64,000 nt of DNA from Thermodesulfovibrionales bacterium. GTDB taxonomy: Bacteria; Nitrospirota; Thermodesulfovibrionia; Thermodesulfovibrionales; SM23-35. The notes below the pieces were generated by a model. The model was not told the origin of the DNA, made no database searches, and worked only from the letters and a program-made list of their open reading frames with translations. Where the stretch lies: NCBI GenBank assembly GCA_031082155.1, contig JAVHLL010000010.1:1-64000 (forward strand). Reading direction: 5' to 3'. Within the stretch, counting starts at the first letter, position 1. Every line of letters begins with the position of its first letter. The position numbers were made by a program, and so were the translations under genes. Positions 62,395 to 64,000 of this stretch are shown in pieces.

Positions 62395-63291
62395 TCATTC
62401 CCCCCGATTCTCTTTATAGAGCACACTCCAGGGTTTGTGTTTTATCTCCTGGAGGAGGTCTTGCATTTCTTCCGTGGTTCTTGTCATTGCATTGATCAGG
62501 TTTTCGATATTCCTCGACTGGTATTCGATTGTTTTGTCAGCTGTTTTTGAAGTTTTTTCGACAGACTTCGCAGTTGACTCTATGCTCCTGATCATCTCCC
62601 CGGCCTTTTCAATGTCCTCCCGGGCTTTCTTTACCAGTGTCGTTATTTCCCCCCTGTTGCTTTTCACGATATTGTCTATTTCGTTCAGAACTCCCTCCAG
62701 CTTATCGGTTGTTGCCTTCAGCCCTATTGCAATCTTTTCGAGGTTTACCGATCCTGACACAATTGCATTGTTGGTATTTCCTATCAGGGCTTCGACATTC
62801 TTCAGGTTTTTCTCGTTAAAGAGCTTGTCGATATCCGTAATCAGCCTGTCGACTGACGCTGAGAGTCCGTTGAGCTTTGCCATGAGCACATCAATTGGCA
62901 CCTTTTCTTCAGAGGGTATGGTATCTCCGGCCTGAATAACCTCATTGACCGTATCGTTGACGGAAAGAAGAAGGTAAATGTCTCCCACGAAGCCAACCTG
63001 CGTTATAAGGGCCTTTGTCCCTTTATAGAGCACCGTACCCTCTTTTACCCCGATCCCGATGGTTACCGATTCTCCCGGTTTCCCGGGTGCAAAAATAGTG
63101 AGCACCCTTCCTACCCTGACTCCTCCGAGCCTCACCTGTGCTCCGGGCTCCAGCCCTGCCGCATTCATGACCTTCACGGTATAGGTGTCGAGCTTTTCGA
63201 AAAACTGTCCGCCCCCTATCAGAATAACGAAGGCGCTCAGAATCGCAATCGAACTAACTATTATTATTCCCGCCTTGATTTCGTCTCTCAT
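62395..63291 (-). CDS. MlaD/MCE-domain periplasmic lipid-transport protein (second locus)
   Basis: A 298-aa protein with an N-terminal membrane anchor (IIIVSSIAILSAFVILIGG), one MCE domain (about 37-115: AAGLEPGAQVRLGGVRVGRVLTI), and a long helical region (about 130-290). Unlike the protein at 40.8 kb it lacks a barrel-like C-terminal extension and is instead paired with a separate lipoprotein. Confidence 0.9.
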   Translation of the reverse strand: MRDEIKAGIIIVSSIAILSAFVILIGGGQFFEKLDTYTVKVMNAAGLEPGAQVRLGGVRVGRVLTIFAPGKPGESVTIGIGVKEGTVLYKGTKALITQVGFVGDIYLLLSVNDTVNEVIQAGDTIPSEEKVPIDVLMAKLNGLSASVDRLITDIDKLFNEKNLKNVEALIGNTNNAIVSGSVNLEKIAIGLKATTDKLEGVLNEIDNIVKSNRGEITTLVKKAREDIEKAGEMIRSIESTAKSVEKTSKTADKTIEYQSRNIENLINAMTRTTEEMQDLLQEIKHKPWSVLYKENRGE

Positions 63292-63321
63292 ATTTCCCTT
63301 TGCACCATTTTCCAGGATTCT

Positions 63322-64000
63322 TTACTCACCGACGATTATTTTAAAATAATCTTCTGGCGAATACATTTCCTGTTCTGGCTTTCTGTCAAGAAACATCCTG
63401 ATCCTCGGATTGTCCGACGCCTTGAGTTCATCGAGCGTTCCGGCAAATATTACCTGTCCCTTGTCAAGCATGATAACATAATCAGCGATAGTGAATACAC
63501 TTGGAAGCTCGTGGGTTACAACGATTATGGTCATTCCGAACACATTCCTCAAATTCACAATCAATTCATCAAGACCTGCGGCGGTCACTGGATCAAGACC
63601 TGCTGACGGTTCGTCAAAAAAAAGTATTTCCGGGTCCAGAGCTATCGCCCTTGCAAGCCCTGCTCGCTTCTTCATGCCGCCCGAAAGCTGTGACGGATAA
63701 AATTTGTCGAAACCCGACAACCCTACAAGGTCAAGTTTCATGCGTACCATTATATCTACGGTTGATGCATTGAGTTTTGTGTGCTCACGGAGAGGAAGGG
63801 CGACATTTCCGGCAACGGTCATGGAATTGAGAAGGGCTGCCCCCTGGAAGAGGACGCCCATTTTCTTCCTCACTCCGTTCATCTCGTCTTCGTTTATCTT
63901 TGTGATATCATTGCCGTTGAGCAGTATCTCTCCTCCGGTCGGTTTCAGGAGCCCGATGAGGTGTTTCAGCAGCGTACTTTTCCCGCATCCGCTCCCACCG
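63322..64000 (-). CDS. MlaF-type ABC transporter ATPase (second locus), partial
   Basis: Runs off the right edge. The visible part has Walker A GGSGCGKSTLLKHLIG at the edge, LSGGMKKRAGLARAIALDPEILFFDEPSAGLDP and the switch histidine in VVTHELPSVF. It continues upstream of the first ATG inside the window (63882). It belongs with the MCE and lipoprotein genes; an MlaE-type permease is expected beyond the edge. Confidence 0.92.
   Translation of the reverse strand, partial: GGSGCGKSTLLKHLIGLLKPTGGEILLNGNDITKINEDEMNGVRKKMGVLFQGAALLNSMTVAGNVALPLREHTKLNASTVDIMVRMKLDLVGLSGFDKFYPSQLSGGMKKRAGLARAIALDPEILFFDEPSAGLDPVTAAGLDELIVNLRNVFGMTIIVVTHELPSVFTIADYVIMLDKGQVIFAGTLDELKASDNPRIRMFLDRKPEQEMYSPEDYFKIIVGE

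Overview
The window reads as chromosomal DNA of a Gram-negative, probably anaerobic bacterium of moderate GC content. Two Mla/MCE lipid-transport loci, a TatA subunit, a large beta-barrel porin, several lipoproteins and a SurA-type chaperone indicate two membranes. An indolepyruvate:ferredoxin oxidoreductase, a tungsten/molybdenum aldehyde ferredoxin oxidoreductase and an ADP-forming acyl-CoA synthetase indicate ferredoxin-based anaerobic metabolism. The mix would fit Nitrospirota (Thermodesulfovibrionia-like) or a related deep deltaproteobacterial-type lineage; this is an inference from gene content, as no rRNA gene is present. No tRNA, CRISPR array or complete insertion sequence was seen.

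Layout. 1-5563 (minus): a partial NfeD-type membrane protease, purN, a SurA-like chaperone and carB. 5756-7447 (plus): a secreted multidomain alpha/beta-hydrolase. 7520-9714 (minus): an inositol-phospholipid operon (inositol-phosphate synthase and a CDP-alcohol phosphotransferase) led by a small IS1-like zinc-ribbon/HTH protein with a palindromic promoter. 9758-12926 (minus): a BioD/DRTGG protein overlapping an ADP-forming acyl-CoA synthetase. 13009-18824 (minus): recO, a bifunctional nuclease, era, an aspartate-type aminotransferase and glycogen phosphorylase. 18879-20144: an MFS transporter. 20223-21514 (minus): DAHP synthase preceded by a promoter, a leader peptide with nine aromatic residues and an attenuator. 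21612-36831: a large aryl-acid/aromatic amino acid region comprising a porin, three phenylacetate-CoA-ligase paralogues, three tandem-ACT proteins, a complete Liv-type ABC importer, IorA, IorB and an amidohydrolase. 36922-40736 (minus): a two-domain ferritin-like protein, rlmN, and a PA2778/PA2779-type peptidase, TPR-lipoprotein and small membrane protein group. 40794-45678 (minus): MlaD-MlaF-MlaE, alr, tatA and mobA. 45806-53159 (plus): OsmC, pgpA, thpR, recA-pilT-recX, a small lipoprotein and alaS. 53236-61783 (minus): a glycolytic group (eno, pgm, a ferredoxin, an AOR-family enzyme, pgi, pyk). 61815-64000 (minus): a second MCE locus cut by the right edge.

How it fits together. Glycogen phosphorylase, phosphoglucomutase, Pgi, enolase and pyruvate kinase outline glycogen-fed glycolysis; the AOR enzyme and its polyferredoxin, embedded in the same group, are candidates for a ferredoxin-linked aldehyde-oxidation step. 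Acyl-CoA ligases and IOR may either degrade aromatic amino acids or, run reductively, build them from arylacetates. The ACT proteins and the aromatic-codon attenuator on aroF fit control by the aromatic amino acid pool.

A family of small palindromic repeats is scattered between genes. Two copies, about 131 bp each, lie 21 kb apart in opposite orientation and are nearly identical; one abuts the start of a lipoprotein gene.
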